DNA of 64,000 nucleotides. Origin: Streptomyces sp. Sge12. Its GTDB lineage: Bacteria > Actinomycetota > Actinomycetes > Streptomycetales > Streptomycetaceae. Below the pieces are notes generated by a model. It was not told the DNA's origin and ran no database searches. It was given only the letters and a program-made list of their open reading frames with translations. The DNA is taken from positions 7,740,501 to 7,804,500 of the forward strand of contig NZ_CP020555.1 in NCBI RefSeq assembly GCF_002080455.1. The letters run 5' to 3'. The position numbers and the translations under genes were made by a program. Positions 16,510-25,324 of the stretch are shown here, piece after piece. Position 1 is the stretch's first letter, and each line of letters begins with the position of its first letter.

Positions 16510-18848
16510 CGGCCCGTACCTCCCGTCCGGCGGGCGTACGGCGCGGGCTGCCAGGTACGCAGCCGCAGGCTGTTGCCCACCACCATCAGGGAACTCGCCG
16601 ACATCGCGACGGCAGCGACCATCGGGTTGAGCAACCCCACCGCGGCGAGCGGCACGGTGACGACGTTGTAGCCGAAGGCCCAGACGAGGTTGGCCCTGAT
16701 CGTGCCGAGGGTCCGCCTCGCCAGGCGGACGGCGTCGGCCACCGCCTCGATGTCGCCGCGCACCAGCGTGACGTCCGCCGCGCCGATGGCCACGTCCGTT
16801 CCGCTCCCCATGGCGATGCCGAGGTCGGCGCAGGCCAGGGCGCCAGCGTCGTTCACCCCGTCGCCGATCACCGCGACCCGGCGCCCCCGTCCGCGTAACT
16901 CCTTCACCAGCCGCGCCTTGTCCTGCGGCGAACACTGGGCGTGCACCTCCGCGATCCCGAGCGCGGCGGCGACACGCGCTGCGGTGGCCCGGCGGTCGCC
17001 GGTGGCCAGTACCGGCTCCACGCCCAGGCGCCGCAACCGGTCGACGGCCCGGTAGCTGCCCGGACGCAGAACGTCCCCGAGGGAGATCAGCGCCTGGTCG
17101 GCGCCGTCCACCCGTACCAGGACCGGCGTGTGCGCGACCGCCTCCGCCTCGACCAGGGCCCGGTCCAGCGACGGGTGGAGGTCCGCGCCGGCGGCGCGGA
17201 CCTCCACCCGGTGGCCCTCCACCACCCCGGTCACACCGATGCCCGCCGTGGCCAGGAAGCCGCTCACCTCGCCCGGTGGCCGATGCCGGACCTCCTGCCG
17301 TGCGTACGCGACCACGGCCCGGCCGAGCGGGTGCTCGGAACCCTGTTCCACCGCGGCGGCCAGCCACAGGGCCCGCTCCCGGCCGATCCCGTCGGGCACC
17401 GGTGTCACCCGCGCGACGGTCATCCGGCCGGTGGTCAGCGTGCCGGTCTTGTCCAGGACCACGGTGTCGACATGGCGCAGCGTCTCCAGGGCCCGGGGGC
17501 CGCTGACCAGCAGACCCAGCTGCGCGCCCCGGCCCGTGGCCGCCAGCAGGGCGGTGGGAGTCGCCAGCCCCAGCGCGCAGGGACAGGCCACGACGAGCAC
17601 GGCCACACAGGCCGTGACGGCTGCCTGCGGATCGGCCCCGGCGCCGAGCCAGAAGCCGAGGACGGTCGCGGCCAGGGCCAGGACCACCGGGACGAAGACA
17701 CCGGCCACCGTGTCCGCCAGGCGTTGGGCCCGGGCCTTTCCGGCCTGCGCCTCGGTGACCATGCGGGTGATGCGGGCGAGTTGGGTGTCCGCGCCGACCG
17801 CGGTGGCCCGGACGACCAGGAGTCCGCCCGCGTTGACGGCGCCGCCGACCACGGCCCGACCGGGGCCCACCTCGACGGGTTCGCTCTCGCCGGTGACCAG
17901 GGAGAGGTCGAGGGCCGAACCGCCGGAGGCCACCACTCCGTCCGTCGCGACCCGCTCGCCCGGCCGGACGATGAACTCCTGCCCCACCCGCAACTGCGCG
18001 ATCGGGAGGAGCCGCTCGCGGCCGTCCTCCCACAGGGTCACGTCCTTGGCCGCCAGGCCGGCCAGCGAGCGCAGCGCCTCACCGGTGCCGGTGCGGGCCC
18101 GGGACTCGAGGAATCGCCCGGTCAGAACGAACAGCGGGACACCGACGGCCGCCTCCAGATAGATGTGCGCGACGTCCCCGCCGATCGAGGGCAGCAGGCT
18201 GAACGGCATCCGCATCCCCGGATCGCCCGCCCCGCCCAGGAACAGTGCGTACGCCGACCAGGAGAACGAGGCGACGACGCCCAGCGACACCAGGGTGTCC
18301 ATCGTCGCCGCCGCGTGCCGCAGTCCCCGCAGGGCCCGGGAGTGGAAGGACCACGCGCCCCAGACGGCGACCGGCGCGGCCAGGACGAAGCACAGCCACT
18401 GCCAGTTGCGGAACTGAAGGGCGGGCACCATCGACAGCACCAGAACGGGAACGGACAGCAGGGCGGTGATCAGCAGCCGCTGCGACTCCTCCCGGCCGGG
18501 GGACCCGGGGGACCCGCCCTCGGGCGCCGGTGTGCTGTTCTCCGCGGGCACGGGAGGCGCGGGCACGGGAGGTGCGGGCAGCTCGGCGGTGCAGCCCGCC
18601 TTCTCGACCGCGGCGACGAGGTCCTGCGTGGTCACCCCCGGCGGATGGCTCACCCGGGCCCGTCCGGTGGCCAGGTTGACCGTGGCGCGGACGCCCTCGA
18701 TCCTGGCCAGCCGCTTCTCGACCCGGTTCACGCAGGCCGCACAGGTCATCCCGCCGACGATCAGGTCGGTGGTCACCGCCCCCGTCCCCGCCGCCGCCCC
18801 CGTCCCCGCCACCACCTGCGCCTGCGGCTGCGTCCGCTCGGCCGTCAC
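16506..18848 (-). CDS. copA: copper-translocating P-type ATPase
   Basis: Cu(I)-exporting P1B-ATPase of 780 residues. The N-terminal HMA domain has GGMTCAACV (Cys36, Cys39). Eight membrane helices are predicted; helix 6 has the metal site CPC (422-424). The phosphorylated Asp466 lies in DKTGTLT, the nucleotide domain has SEHPLG, and the hinge GDGVNDAGALACADLGIAMG is present. The final helices carry YN and MxxSS, the Cu(I)-specific set. GTG 18848 overlaps the upstream small gene by 4 bases and the stop overlaps the chaperone gene by 4 bases. Confidence 0.96.
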   Translation of the reverse strand: MTAERTQPQAQVVAGTGAAAGTGAVTTDLIVGGMTCAACVNRVEKRLARIEGVRATVNLATGRARVSHPPGVTTQDLVAAVEKAGCTAELPAPPVPAPPVPAENSTPAPEGGSPGSPGREESQRLLITALLSVPVLVLSMVPALQFRNWQWLCFVLAAPVAVWGAWSFHSRALRGLRHAAATMDTLVSLGVVASFSWSAYALFLGGAGDPGMRMPFSLLPSIGGDVAHIYLEAAVGVPLFVLTGRFLESRARTGTGEALRSLAGLAAKDVTLWEDGRERLLPIAQLRVGQEFIVRPGERVATDGVVASGGSALDLSLVTGESEPVEVGPGRAVVGGAVNAGGLLVVRATAVGADTQLARITRMVTEAQAGKARAQRLADTVAGVFVPVVLALAATVLGFWLGAGADPQAAVTACVAVLVVACPCALGLATPTALLAATGRGAQLGLLVSGPRALETLRHVDTVVLDKTGTLTTGRMTVARVTPVPDGIGRERALWLAAAVEQGSEHPLGRAVVAYARQEVRHRPPGEVSGFLATAGIGVTGVVEGHRVEVRAAGADLHPSLDRALVEAEAVAHTPVLVRVDGADQALISLGDVLRPGSYRAVDRLRRLGVEPVLATGDRRATAARVAAALGIAEVHAQCSPQDKARLVKELRGRGRRVAVIGDGVNDAGALACADLGIAMGSGTDVAIGAADVTLVRGDIEAVADAVRLARRTLGTIRANLVWAFGYNVVTVPLAAVGLLNPMVAAVAMSASSLMVVGNSLRLRTWQPAPYARRTGGTGR

Positions 18849-19102
18849 CGCGTGCCGCCCGCGCCACCCGTGCCCGTACCGCCGCTGTGCCCGTGCGGCC
18901 GGCCCAGGTCCCCGTCGAACGCCGGGGCGTCGATCTCGCCGGACCGCATGCCGGGGGCCACCGGCCCGGCGGAGGCGCCCACTGCGTACGCCGCGGCGAA
19001 CATGCATATGAGGAGTGCCAGGAAGCCGACCAGCGCCGGGGGCGGGGCCCACTGCTTCAGGGTGGTGATCACCGGGTTCGGGTACTGGGGCCGGTCCGTC
19101 AT
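18845..19102 (-). CDS. small membrane protein heading the copper operon
   Basis: An 85-residue protein with one membrane helix (about 25-45, LVGFLALLICMFAAAYAVGA) and a Gly-rich C-terminal tail containing HGHS. It is coupled to copA by a 4-base GTGA overlap. The tail could bind copper, but only two histidines are present. ATG 19102 has GGAGTGACG before it. I see no CsoR-type palindrome in the 257 bases upstream. Confidence 0.75.
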   Translation of the reverse strand: MTDRPQYPNPVITTLKQWAPPPALVGFLALLICMFAAAYAVGASAGPVAPGMRSGEIDAPAFDGDLGRPHGHSGGTGTGGAGGTR

Positions 19103-19359
19103 CGTCACTCCGGATTCTTGTACTCGGTTCCAGACGGACGAGGTGCCGATCATGCTGTGCCGGAGCCGGGACGGCACTCCCTCCGGCGAGGTGGTCGGGG
19201 AGGGGCGCGAAGAAGTTCCCGTGACTTCCGGTGAGGTGCCGTCGAGGTCACAGGGTTGGGCCCTTATGGACCGCTTGCTCCGTATGTCACTCTGGCCGGG
19301 CGCATCGGCTCACCCGCCTGCCGCATCCCCCGGCCGATCGACCGACACGGAACACGCCC

Positions 19360-20061
19360 ATGCCCCTGCCGTTCCCGTACCGCGCCGCTCCCGCCGTGCT
19401 CGCCGGTGCCGTGGCCGCCCTGTTGGTGGCGTGCACGCCCTCGGTCGCCGCCGGTCCGGCGGTCCCCGCCACCTCCGCGCCCGCCACCCCCGGGCGGACG
19501 CTCACCCCCGCCGCTGCCCCCACACCCGCCCCCGCCCCGCCCTCCGCGCCCGTGGAATCGATGCTCTCCATACCCTCCGTGGGCGTCTCCGGGCTGCGCG
19601 TGGTGCCGTACGAGGGCACCACCGACGACGTCCCGGGGACGCGCATCCAGGACCTCGGCGTCGCCGCCAGTCCGTACGGGAAGCGGGGCGGAGTGGGGCC
19701 CGGGCAGGTGGGCAACTTCCTCGTCACCGCGCACCGCCTGTCGGCCGGCGGCCCGCTGGGTGACCTGCCCTCCGTGAAGCCGGGCGACACCGTCCTCGTG
19801 ACCGCGGGCGGGGTGGTGTACACGTACGAGATCACCGCCACCCGGAAGACGTCCTTCCGGTCGGAGCGCTCACTGAGCGAACAGCGCGCCGCAGTGCCCG
19901 GGCAGCCGGGGGCGGCCCCGGACCGGGCCATGATCACGATCTCGACCTGCGCGACGCCGGAGGACCACGCCGAGGGCAACTACTGGAGCGACGCCCAGGG
20001 CAACCCGGAGCACCGCATCGACAAGATAGGCGTCCTGCGCACGACCTCCCCTACGGGGTGA
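19360..20061 (+). CDS. class E-like sortase with a possible lipobox
   Basis: Cysteine transpeptidase of 233 residues. Catalytic His125 is in VTAHRLSAGG, Cys197 in TISTCATP, Arg219 in EHRIDK, in the usual sortase order. Residues 30-65 are a Pro/Thr/Ala linker. The N-terminal hydrophobic segment ends LLVAC-TP, which fits a lipobox (Cys25), so the enzyme may be lipid-anchored rather than held by a helix. No LPxTG-type substrate gene lies beside it. ATG 19360 is chosen for its signal sequence. The end overlaps the convergent membrane gene by 11 bases. Confidence 0.88.
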   Translation: MPLPFPYRAAPAVLAGAVAALLVACTPSVAAGPAVPATSAPATPGRTLTPAAAPTPAPAPPSAPVESMLSIPSVGVSGLRVVPYEGTTDDVPGTRIQDLGVAASPYGKRGGVGPGQVGNFLVTAHRLSAGGPLGDLPSVKPGDTVLVTAGGVVYTYEITATRKTSFRSERSLSEQRAAVPGQPGAAPDRAMITISTCATPEDHAEGNYWSDAQGNPEHRIDKIGVLRTTSPTG

Positions 20062-20446
20062 GCCGGCGGTGAGCGGCGCGCGCGTTGGCGAGGCGCGCGA
20101 CGACGGTTCCCGTGCTCGCCGCCGCCAGGAGACAGGCGAGGCGCACGAGGTCGTAGGGGGCGTCCCAGGTGAGCCGGCCGATGGGCGCGGTCGCGTAGGC
20201 GTTCAGGACGAGCCAGCAGAGCAGGGCCGTGCCGGGCGCTGCGGTGAGGCGGGCGCCGGTGCTCACCACCGCCACGGCGAGGGAGAGCGCCAGGAGGTCG
20301 ATCAGCGGGTCGCCGGGGCCGTCCAGGAAGTTGAGCACGGCGACCAGGGCGACGGCAGCGAGGGCCGCGGCGGCCCAGACCGAGCCGGTCGGCGCCGGGG
20401 TCGGCACGGGACGCATGCCCGAGCTGATCCGTTTCCACTCCAGCAT
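20051..20446 (-). CDS. small integral membrane protein (DUF4118-like)
   Basis: A 131-residue protein with about four hydrophobic helices and a basic C-terminal tail. The pattern LNFLDGPGDPLIDLLALSLAV...LNAYATAPIG resembles the KdpD-type DUF4118 membrane module, without any attached kinase. The function is unknown. It is convergent with and overlaps the sortase gene. Confidence 0.65.
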   Translation of the reverse strand: MLEWKRISSGMRPVPTPAPTGSVWAAAALAAVALVAVLNFLDGPGDPLIDLLALSLAVAVVSTGARLTAAPGTALLCWLVLNAYATAPIGRLTWDAPYDLVRLACLLAAASTGTVVARLANARAAHRRLTP

Positions 20447-20589
20447 GCGACGCCTCCTTCACGCGGTGGCCCCGCCGTCGGGGCCCTCCGAGATGATGCA
20501 CCACCGGGCGCGCGCCTTCCTGCCCGTCACTGCCGACGCCCCGCAACGTCATCCCGCCAACTCCGCCCGACCGTAAGGGTGCTGAGCCA

Positions 20590-20648
20590 CCCTCCGGGCC
20601 GCCCCGCCCTCCGGGCCGCCCCGCCCTCCGGGCCGCCCCGCCCTCCGG
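20590..20648 (+). repeat. 17-bp tandem repeat, about 3.5 copies
   Basis: Unit CCCTCCGGGCCGCCCCG repeated head to tail at 20590, 20607 and 20624, with a partial fourth copy from 20641. It is non-coding and lies 56 bases before the DUF2071 gene start. Confidence 0.9.
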
Positions 20649-20704
20649 ACCGCAGCCCCCGGCGGGTGCGCCGCGGGAGGGACGGGCCGGGGGATACTGG
20701 CCGC

Positions 20705-21472
20705 ATGCGTCAGACGCCGCCGCCCGCAGCCGTCCCCGAGCCGATAACGGCCGACCCGCCGCACACGGCGCACCGGCCCCTGCTCACGCAGTCCTGGCTC
20801 GACCTCGCCTTCCTGCACTGGGCCGCCGACCCCGCCGACGTCGCCCCGCTGCTGCCGGCGGGTACCGTGCCGGACACCCTGGACGGGGTCACGTACGTCG
20901 GCCTGGTGGCCTTCCGCATGCACCGGGTCGGCTGGTTGCGCCTGCCCGGCGTTCCCTACCTCGGTTCCTTCCCGGAGACCAACGTCCGCCTCTACTCGGT
21001 CGACGCCCACGGCCGCCGCGCGGTGGTCTTCCGCTCGCTCGACGCCTCCCGGCTGATCCCGGTGGCCGTCGGCCGGGCCGCCTTCCGACTGCCGTACGTC
21101 TGGTCCCGGATGACGGTCCGTCATGACGGCGATACGGTCACCTACGCCAGCAGCCGCCGTTGGCCCGGCCCGCGCGGCGCGCACAGCCGGATCGCCGTCC
21201 GGATCGGCGAGCGCGTCGCGGAGCCGACCGAACTGGAACACTTCGTGACCGCGCGCTGGGGCATGCACACGGAGTTCCGCGGCCGAGCCCTGTACCTCCC
21301 GAACGCGCACCCCTGTTGGCCGCTGCACCGCGCCGAACTGCTCGACTGCGACGAGAACCTGGTGGCCGCGGGCGGTCTGCCCGCCCCGGCCGGACCGCCG
21401 GTGAGCGTGCTCTACTCGCCGGGCGTCCCCGTACGGTTCGGGTGGCCGGCGGCCGTCCGGCGCACCACTTGA
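20705..21472 (+). CDS. DUF2071 (YqjF-like) family protein
   Basis: A 255-residue soluble protein of the YqjF/DUF2071 family: QSWLDLAFLHWAADPADVAPLLPAGT, YVGLVAFRM, FPETNVRLYSVD and RGRALYLPNAHPCWPLHRAEL. The fold resembles acetoacetate decarboxylase, but the chemistry in this family is not established. ATG 20705 is the family-typical start; there is no strong ribosome site, and a 17-bp tandem repeat lies just upstream. Confidence 0.88.
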   Translation: MRQTPPPAAVPEPITADPPHTAHRPLLTQSWLDLAFLHWAADPADVAPLLPAGTVPDTLDGVTYVGLVAFRMHRVGWLRLPGVPYLGSFPETNVRLYSVDAHGRRAVVFRSLDASRLIPVAVGRAAFRLPYVWSRMTVRHDGDTVTYASSRRWPGPRGAHSRIAVRIGERVAEPTELEHFVTARWGMHTEFRGRALYLPNAHPCWPLHRAELLDCDENLVAAGGLPAPAGPPVSVLYSPGVPVRFGWPAAVRRTT

Positions 21473-21552
21473 TCGATCCGCGGAACCGGACGGCTCGCTT
21501 CTTCCTCTCCCAGGGCGTACGGACGGGGATCGGCGCAGGAGAGGAGACGCGC

Positions 21553-22017
21553 ATGAGCGGCACCGCGGGCAGCGGGACGGAGGGCGTCCGCCCGAAGGAG
21601 ATCGAGACGGCATGGTGGCTCACGCTCGCCGCCATGGCTGCGACCCTCGCGGACTGGGCCCTCGGCGCGTTCGTGATCGAGCCCACCGGCCTGGGCGAAT
21701 TGACCGCCTACGCCGGAGCGGATGCCGCCGCGCGCCGGCTCGCGCTGTCGGGCGGCGTCCTGCTGGTGATCCTCGCCGGCTGGCTGGCCGTCGCGCTGAG
21801 GATGAGGGCCGGCCGCGGCTGGGCCCGGACGGTCCTCGGTGTCGTGGGCGCCGGAAGTCTGCTGTTCCTGGCCACCGACCTCGGTATGAGCGGGACGCAG
21901 CTCGGCATCGGCCCGGCGGTGGCCGCCCTCCCGGAGCTGCTCACCGCGGCCGCCGCGGTCCCGTTGTTCCTGCCCGAGGCGCGCGCCCACTTCCGGGTGC
22001 GGCCGCATCGGGTCTGA
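21553..22017 (+). CDS. hypothetical four-helix membrane protein
   Basis: A 154-residue integral membrane protein with four helices (about 20-40, 65-85, 95-112, 118-140) and short loops. AGGAGAGGAG lies upstream of ATG 21553. The C-terminus is basic (ARAHFRVRPHRV). I do not recognise the family; it looks like a generic DoxX-sized membrane protein. It is convergent with the MarR-type gene. Confidence 0.75.
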   Translation: MSGTAGSGTEGVRPKEIETAWWLTLAAMAATLADWALGAFVIEPTGLGELTAYAGADAAARRLALSGGVLLVILAGWLAVALRMRAGRGWARTVLGVVGAGSLLFLATDLGMSGTQLGIGPAVAALPELLTAAAAVPLFLPEARAHFRVRPHRV

Positions 22018-22032
22018 GCCGTCGCAGACGGC

Positions 22033-22428
22033 CTACACCACCGCGTGGGGCTCGCTGTCGTCGGGAGTGTCGTTTCTCACCCCGCCGGCACTCACCCCGC
22101 CGGCGGACGGCGCCGGCTGCGTGCTCAGCGGGCCGGCCAGGTAGGCCAGCAGGCCGGCGATCTCGTGGCCCGCCTCTGCCGGGTGGCGGAAGCGGGCGCC
22201 GGGTGCGACCACGTAGCGGTTGCGCCGCCCGTCCCGGATCCGGGTCAGGTACCCGTCCGCCTGCAGGTCGGTGACGATGGCCTGCACGGTGCGCTCGGTG
22301 AGACCGCAGTCCACCGCGATGTCACGCAGACGGATGCCCGGGTCGCGTGCGATGGCGATCAGTACCCGGGCGTGGTTCGTCAGGAAGGTCCAGCCGTTGC
22401 GGCGGTGGCCTGTGTGCTCGCTCTCCAC
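22033..22428 (-). CDS. MarR-family winged-helix regulator
   Basis: A 131-residue DNA-binding protein. The winged helix spans about residues 13-75: FLTNHARVLIAIARDPGIRLRDIAVDCGLTERTVQAIVTDLQADGYLTRIRDG, with the recognition helix TERTVQAIVTDL. A short C-terminal segment and a disordered repeat-containing tail (SAGGVSAGGV, encoded by a 14-base direct repeat) follow. Ligand and targets are unknown. It is divergent from the second sigma gene and could regulate it. Confidence 0.85.
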   Translation of the reverse strand: MESEHTGHRRNGWTFLTNHARVLIAIARDPGIRLRDIAVDCGLTERTVQAIVTDLQADGYLTRIRDGRRNRYVVAPGARFRHPAEAGHEIAGLLAYLAGPLSTQPAPSAGGVSAGGVRNDTPDDSEPHAVV

Positions 22429-22599
22429 ACCGTCATTCTTGAGGGATGACTCACGAAATGCAATTCCCGAACCACTTTTCCGGTATTACTTGACGTCTGT
22501 CCTCGGCCCCGACAAGGTGCAGGGAAGCGGAGGCAGACTTCCGCACGACCCGAGCTATCGAGACGCACCGCAAGCACCCGTGCCCAAGGAGCGAAGACG

Positions 22600-23529
22600 A
22601 TGACCTTTACGGCCACGGCCGAGGCCATGACCCCGACGACCCCGACGAGGACCACCACCGGTGGTACCGCAGGTGCCGCAGCCGCCCCCGGACTGGGCGG
22701 GCTGCCGGACGTGCCCTGCCCTCGGGAGCTGTCGACCCGCGATGCCCGGGAGCTGACGCATGTCTTCTTCGAACGGCTGCACAGCCTGGAAGAGGGCACC
22801 CGCGAGTACCAGTACGTGCGCAACACGCTCATCGAGATGAACATCTCGCTGGTGCAGTTCGCCGCCCGCCCGTTCCGTGACCGCCCCGGCGGTCCCGAGA
22901 ACGAGGACATCATCCAGGTCGGCATCATCGGCCTGATCAAGGCCATCGACCGCTACGACCCCGAGCGCAACACCCAGCTCACCACGCTCGCCCTCCCGTA
23001 CATCACGGGCGAGATCAAGCGGCACTTCCGTGACACCACGTGGGCCGTACGGGTTCCGCGCCGCCTTCAGGAGCTGCGCCTGGAGCTCGCCAAGGCCACG
23101 GAGGAGCTGACCGCCGAGACGGATCGGGCGCCGACGCCCGCGCAGCTCGCCGAGCGGCTGGACCTCACCGAGGACGAGGTCCGCCAGGGCCTGGTCGCGG
23201 CCAACGGCTACACCACCCAGTCCCTCGACGTGTCCCAGGACAACGCGGCCGGCGGCGCCCAGGCGCCCACGGCCGTACGGGCCTCGCGCAGCCTCGCCGA
23301 GACCATGGGCGACATCGACCCGGCCCTGGAGGCGGTCGAGGACCGGCAGGCGCTCGCGCCCCTGCTCGCAGGCCTGGACGAACGCTGCACCCAGATCCTG
23401 GAGCTGCGCTTCGGCCAGGAGATGACCCAGGCGGAGATCGGCGAGGAGATCGGTCTCTCCCAGATGCAGGTGTCCCGCCTGCTCACGCGCACCCTGGGCA
23501 CCCTGCGCGCGGAGCTGCTGCGGGACTGA
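22600..23529 (+). CDS. RNA polymerase sigma factor, SigB/SigF/SigG type (2)
   Basis: A 309-residue group 3 sigma factor. Region 2: IIQVGIIGLIKAIDRYDPERN, then LALPYITGEIKRHFRD; region 3: TWAVRVPRRLQELRLELAKA; region 4: LELRFGQEMTQAEIGEEIGLSQMQVSRLLTRTL. The N-terminal 45 residues are Thr/Pro/Ala-rich and disordered. No SigB-type box is visible upstream, unlike sigma 1. A convergent anti-sigma kinase gene follows 31 bases downstream. Confidence 0.93.
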   Translation: MTFTATAEAMTPTTPTRTTTGGTAGAAAAPGLGGLPDVPCPRELSTRDARELTHVFFERLHSLEEGTREYQYVRNTLIEMNISLVQFAARPFRDRPGGPENEDIIQVGIIGLIKAIDRYDPERNTQLTTLALPYITGEIKRHFRDTTWAVRVPRRLQELRLELAKATEELTAETDRAPTPAQLAERLDLTEDEVRQGLVAANGYTTQSLDVSQDNAAGGAQAPTAVRASRSLAETMGDIDPALEAVEDRQALAPLLAGLDERCTQILELRFGQEMTQAEIGEEIGLSQMQVSRLLTRTLGTLRAELLRD

Positions 23530-23560
23530 CCGACTCGGCGGAGCGGCCGTCCGGGCCGAT

Positions 23561-24049
23561 TCAGGTCCGCCAGGGACCAGGACCACCCGACCGCAGCCGA
23601 TCGGCGTCGAACTCGGCCCAGACGACCTTGCCCTGTGCGATGGCCTCGGCGCCCCACAGGTCGGCGACCCTGCGCACGAGCAGCAGGCCGTACCCGCCCG
23701 GAGCGCCCGGAGTGCGCAGCCGCGGTGTCCCGGGCGCCAGCCGCCGCAGGTCGCCGTGCCCGTCGTACACCTCGACGCGGAACGTATCCCCGCCGCGGAG
23801 CAGGAGCTCGTGGCAGCCGTCGGCATGGAGATTGGCGTTGGTGAGCAGTTCGGACACGACCAGGATCGCGTCCTCGGACGCCTCCTGACCGTCCCAACCC
23901 CAGTCCTCCAGCGCCTCACGCGCGAAGGCGCGCCCCCGCGCGACCTGCCGACGGGCGCCGCGCAGGGAGAGCCGACGACGTTGGGCAAACGTCGGTCCCC
24001 GTGCTTCGCCCCATGTGCGCTCGCCGGTGTCCGCTCCGATGGTCCGCAC
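23561..24049 (-). CDS. anti-sigma factor kinase, HATPase (RsbW-like)
   Basis: A 162-residue GHKL ATP-binding protein: N box SELLTNANLHADG, G1 VEVYDGHGDL, G2 GGYGLLLVRRVADLWG. GTG 24049 is preceded by GAGGTGAGGG. It is convergent with sigma factor 2, the likely partner. A SigB-type promoter lies 53 bases upstream, so its sigma factor may induce its own inhibitor as feedback. Confidence 0.88.
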   Translation of the reverse strand: MRTIGADTGERTWGEARGPTFAQRRRLSLRGARRQVARGRAFAREALEDWGWDGQEASEDAILVVSELLTNANLHADGCHELLLRGGDTFRVEVYDGHGDLRRLAPGTPRLRTPGAPGGYGLLLVRRVADLWGAEAIAQGKVVWAEFDADRLRSGGPGPWRT

Positions 24050-24102
24050 TGCGCCCTCACCTCGTCCTCGGCTCCGATGTCCCGCTATGTCGTGGTGCGC
24101 TT

Positions 24103-24127
24103 GTACCCACGCTCGCGCCGTGGACGC
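24103..24127 (-). promoter_or_regulatory. SigB-type promoter of the anti-sigma kinase gene
   Basis: On the minus strand GCGT (24124-24127), 15 bases, GGGTAC (24103-24108): a full match to GNNT-N14-16-GGGTAY, ending 53 bases before GTG 24049. Confidence 0.65.
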
Positions 24128-24189
24128 CTCCACCCTCCCCCCGACTCTCCCGGACCCCTTTCGTCACCGAGACCCACCTCAGAGGAGAC

Positions 24190-25278
24190 ATGAACAGCCT
24201 TCTGCGACTGGTTGCCGTCCTCGGCGGCTCGATCGTGCTCACCCTCGTCGTGAGCCGGCTCACCGACCTGCTGCTGCGGCGCGCGGCCGCCCGCCGGCCC
24301 GAGACACCGTTGTGGGGCATGCTGCGCCGCTGCCGTACCTCGGTCCGGGTGCTGCTGTTCACCGCGGTGCTGCGCGGGGTGTACCGGCAGATCGAGTGGC
24401 AGCCGCTGCACGATCACGAGGCTGCCGTGGGCCGGATCCTGACGCTCGTACTGATCGGGGCGGGCGCGTGGTGCGTCGTCCTCGTCAGCTCGGCCGTGGT
24501 CGAGTCCTCGTACGCCCGCTACGCGCTCGGCACGCGCGACCCCTCCCGCGTGCGCAGGGTCCGTACCCAGGTGACGCTGATCATGAGGATCGTCACCGCC
24601 GTGGTCGTCGTGGTGGCCGCCGCCGCGATGCTGCTGACCTTCCCCGACTTCCGTGCCGTCGGCACCTCGCTGCTGGCATCGGCCGGCATCATCGGCATCG
24701 TCGCCGGCGTCGCCGCCCAGTCCACCCTGGGCAACCTCTTCGCCGGCTTCCAGATCGCCTTCGGGGACATGGTGCGCATCGGCGACACGGTCGTCGTCGC
24801 CGGTGAGTGGGGCGTGGTCGAGGAGGTCACCCTGACCTTCCTGGCCGTGCGCACCTGGGACGAGCGCCGGATCACCATGCCCGTCTCGTACTTCACCGGG
24901 CGGCCGTTCGAGAACTGGTCGCGCGGCGGGATCCAGATGACCGGCACGGTCTTCCTGCACTGCGACCACACCGCCCCCGTCGCGCTGATGCGCGAAAAGC
25001 TCAAGGAGGTCCTGGACGGCTGCGAGGCGTGGGACGGCCGCGGGTGGGACCTGTCCGTCACCGACACGACCGCCTCCACCATCGTGGTGCGGGCGATCGT
25101 CACGGCGAAGGACCCCGACGACCTGTGGACGGCGCGCTGCGCGGTGCGCGAGGAGCTGGTCACCTGGCTGGCCGAGAAGCACCCCTACGCCCTGCCCCGG
25201 GTCTCCACCTCCCCGGCCGTCGTTCCGCCGGCGTACGCGGACGGCGTTTCGGAACGGGTACCCGGGTCAGACGCGTGA
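24190..25278 (+). CDS. mechanosensitive ion channel, MscS family
   Basis: A 362-residue membrane channel. Four hydrophobic helices span roughly 8-25, 50-65, 80-105 and 125-145, followed by the pore helix (TSLLASAGIIGIVAGVAAQSTLGNLFAGFQIAF). The MscS beta domain comes next (FGDMVRIGDTVVV...WGVVEEVTLTFLAVRTWDERRITMP), then the cytoplasmic cage. It releases solutes on hypo-osmotic shock. AGAGGAGAC precedes ATG 24190. It lies upstream of the WhiB gene with no obvious terminator between. Confidence 0.93.
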   Translation: MNSLLRLVAVLGGSIVLTLVVSRLTDLLLRRAAARRPETPLWGMLRRCRTSVRVLLFTAVLRGVYRQIEWQPLHDHEAAVGRILTLVLIGAGAWCVVLVSSAVVESSYARYALGTRDPSRVRRVRTQVTLIMRIVTAVVVVVAAAAMLLTFPDFRAVGTSLLASAGIIGIVAGVAAQSTLGNLFAGFQIAFGDMVRIGDTVVVAGEWGVVEEVTLTFLAVRTWDERRITMPVSYFTGRPFENWSRGGIQMTGTVFLHCDHTAPVALMREKLKEVLDGCEAWDGRGWDLSVTDTTASTIVVRAIVTAKDPDDLWTARCAVREELVTWLAEKHPYALPRVSTSPAVVPPAYADGVSERVPGSDA

Positions 25279-25324
25279 GGGAGACGTCCGAGGACGTGCG
25301 CAAGCCGATGAGAGGAGCGCGGAC

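Noticed and set aside
16941-19763. Plus-strand open frame of 940 codons opposite copA
   Set aside because: Antisense shadow of copA, extremely Arg/Gly/Gln-rich, no start signal.
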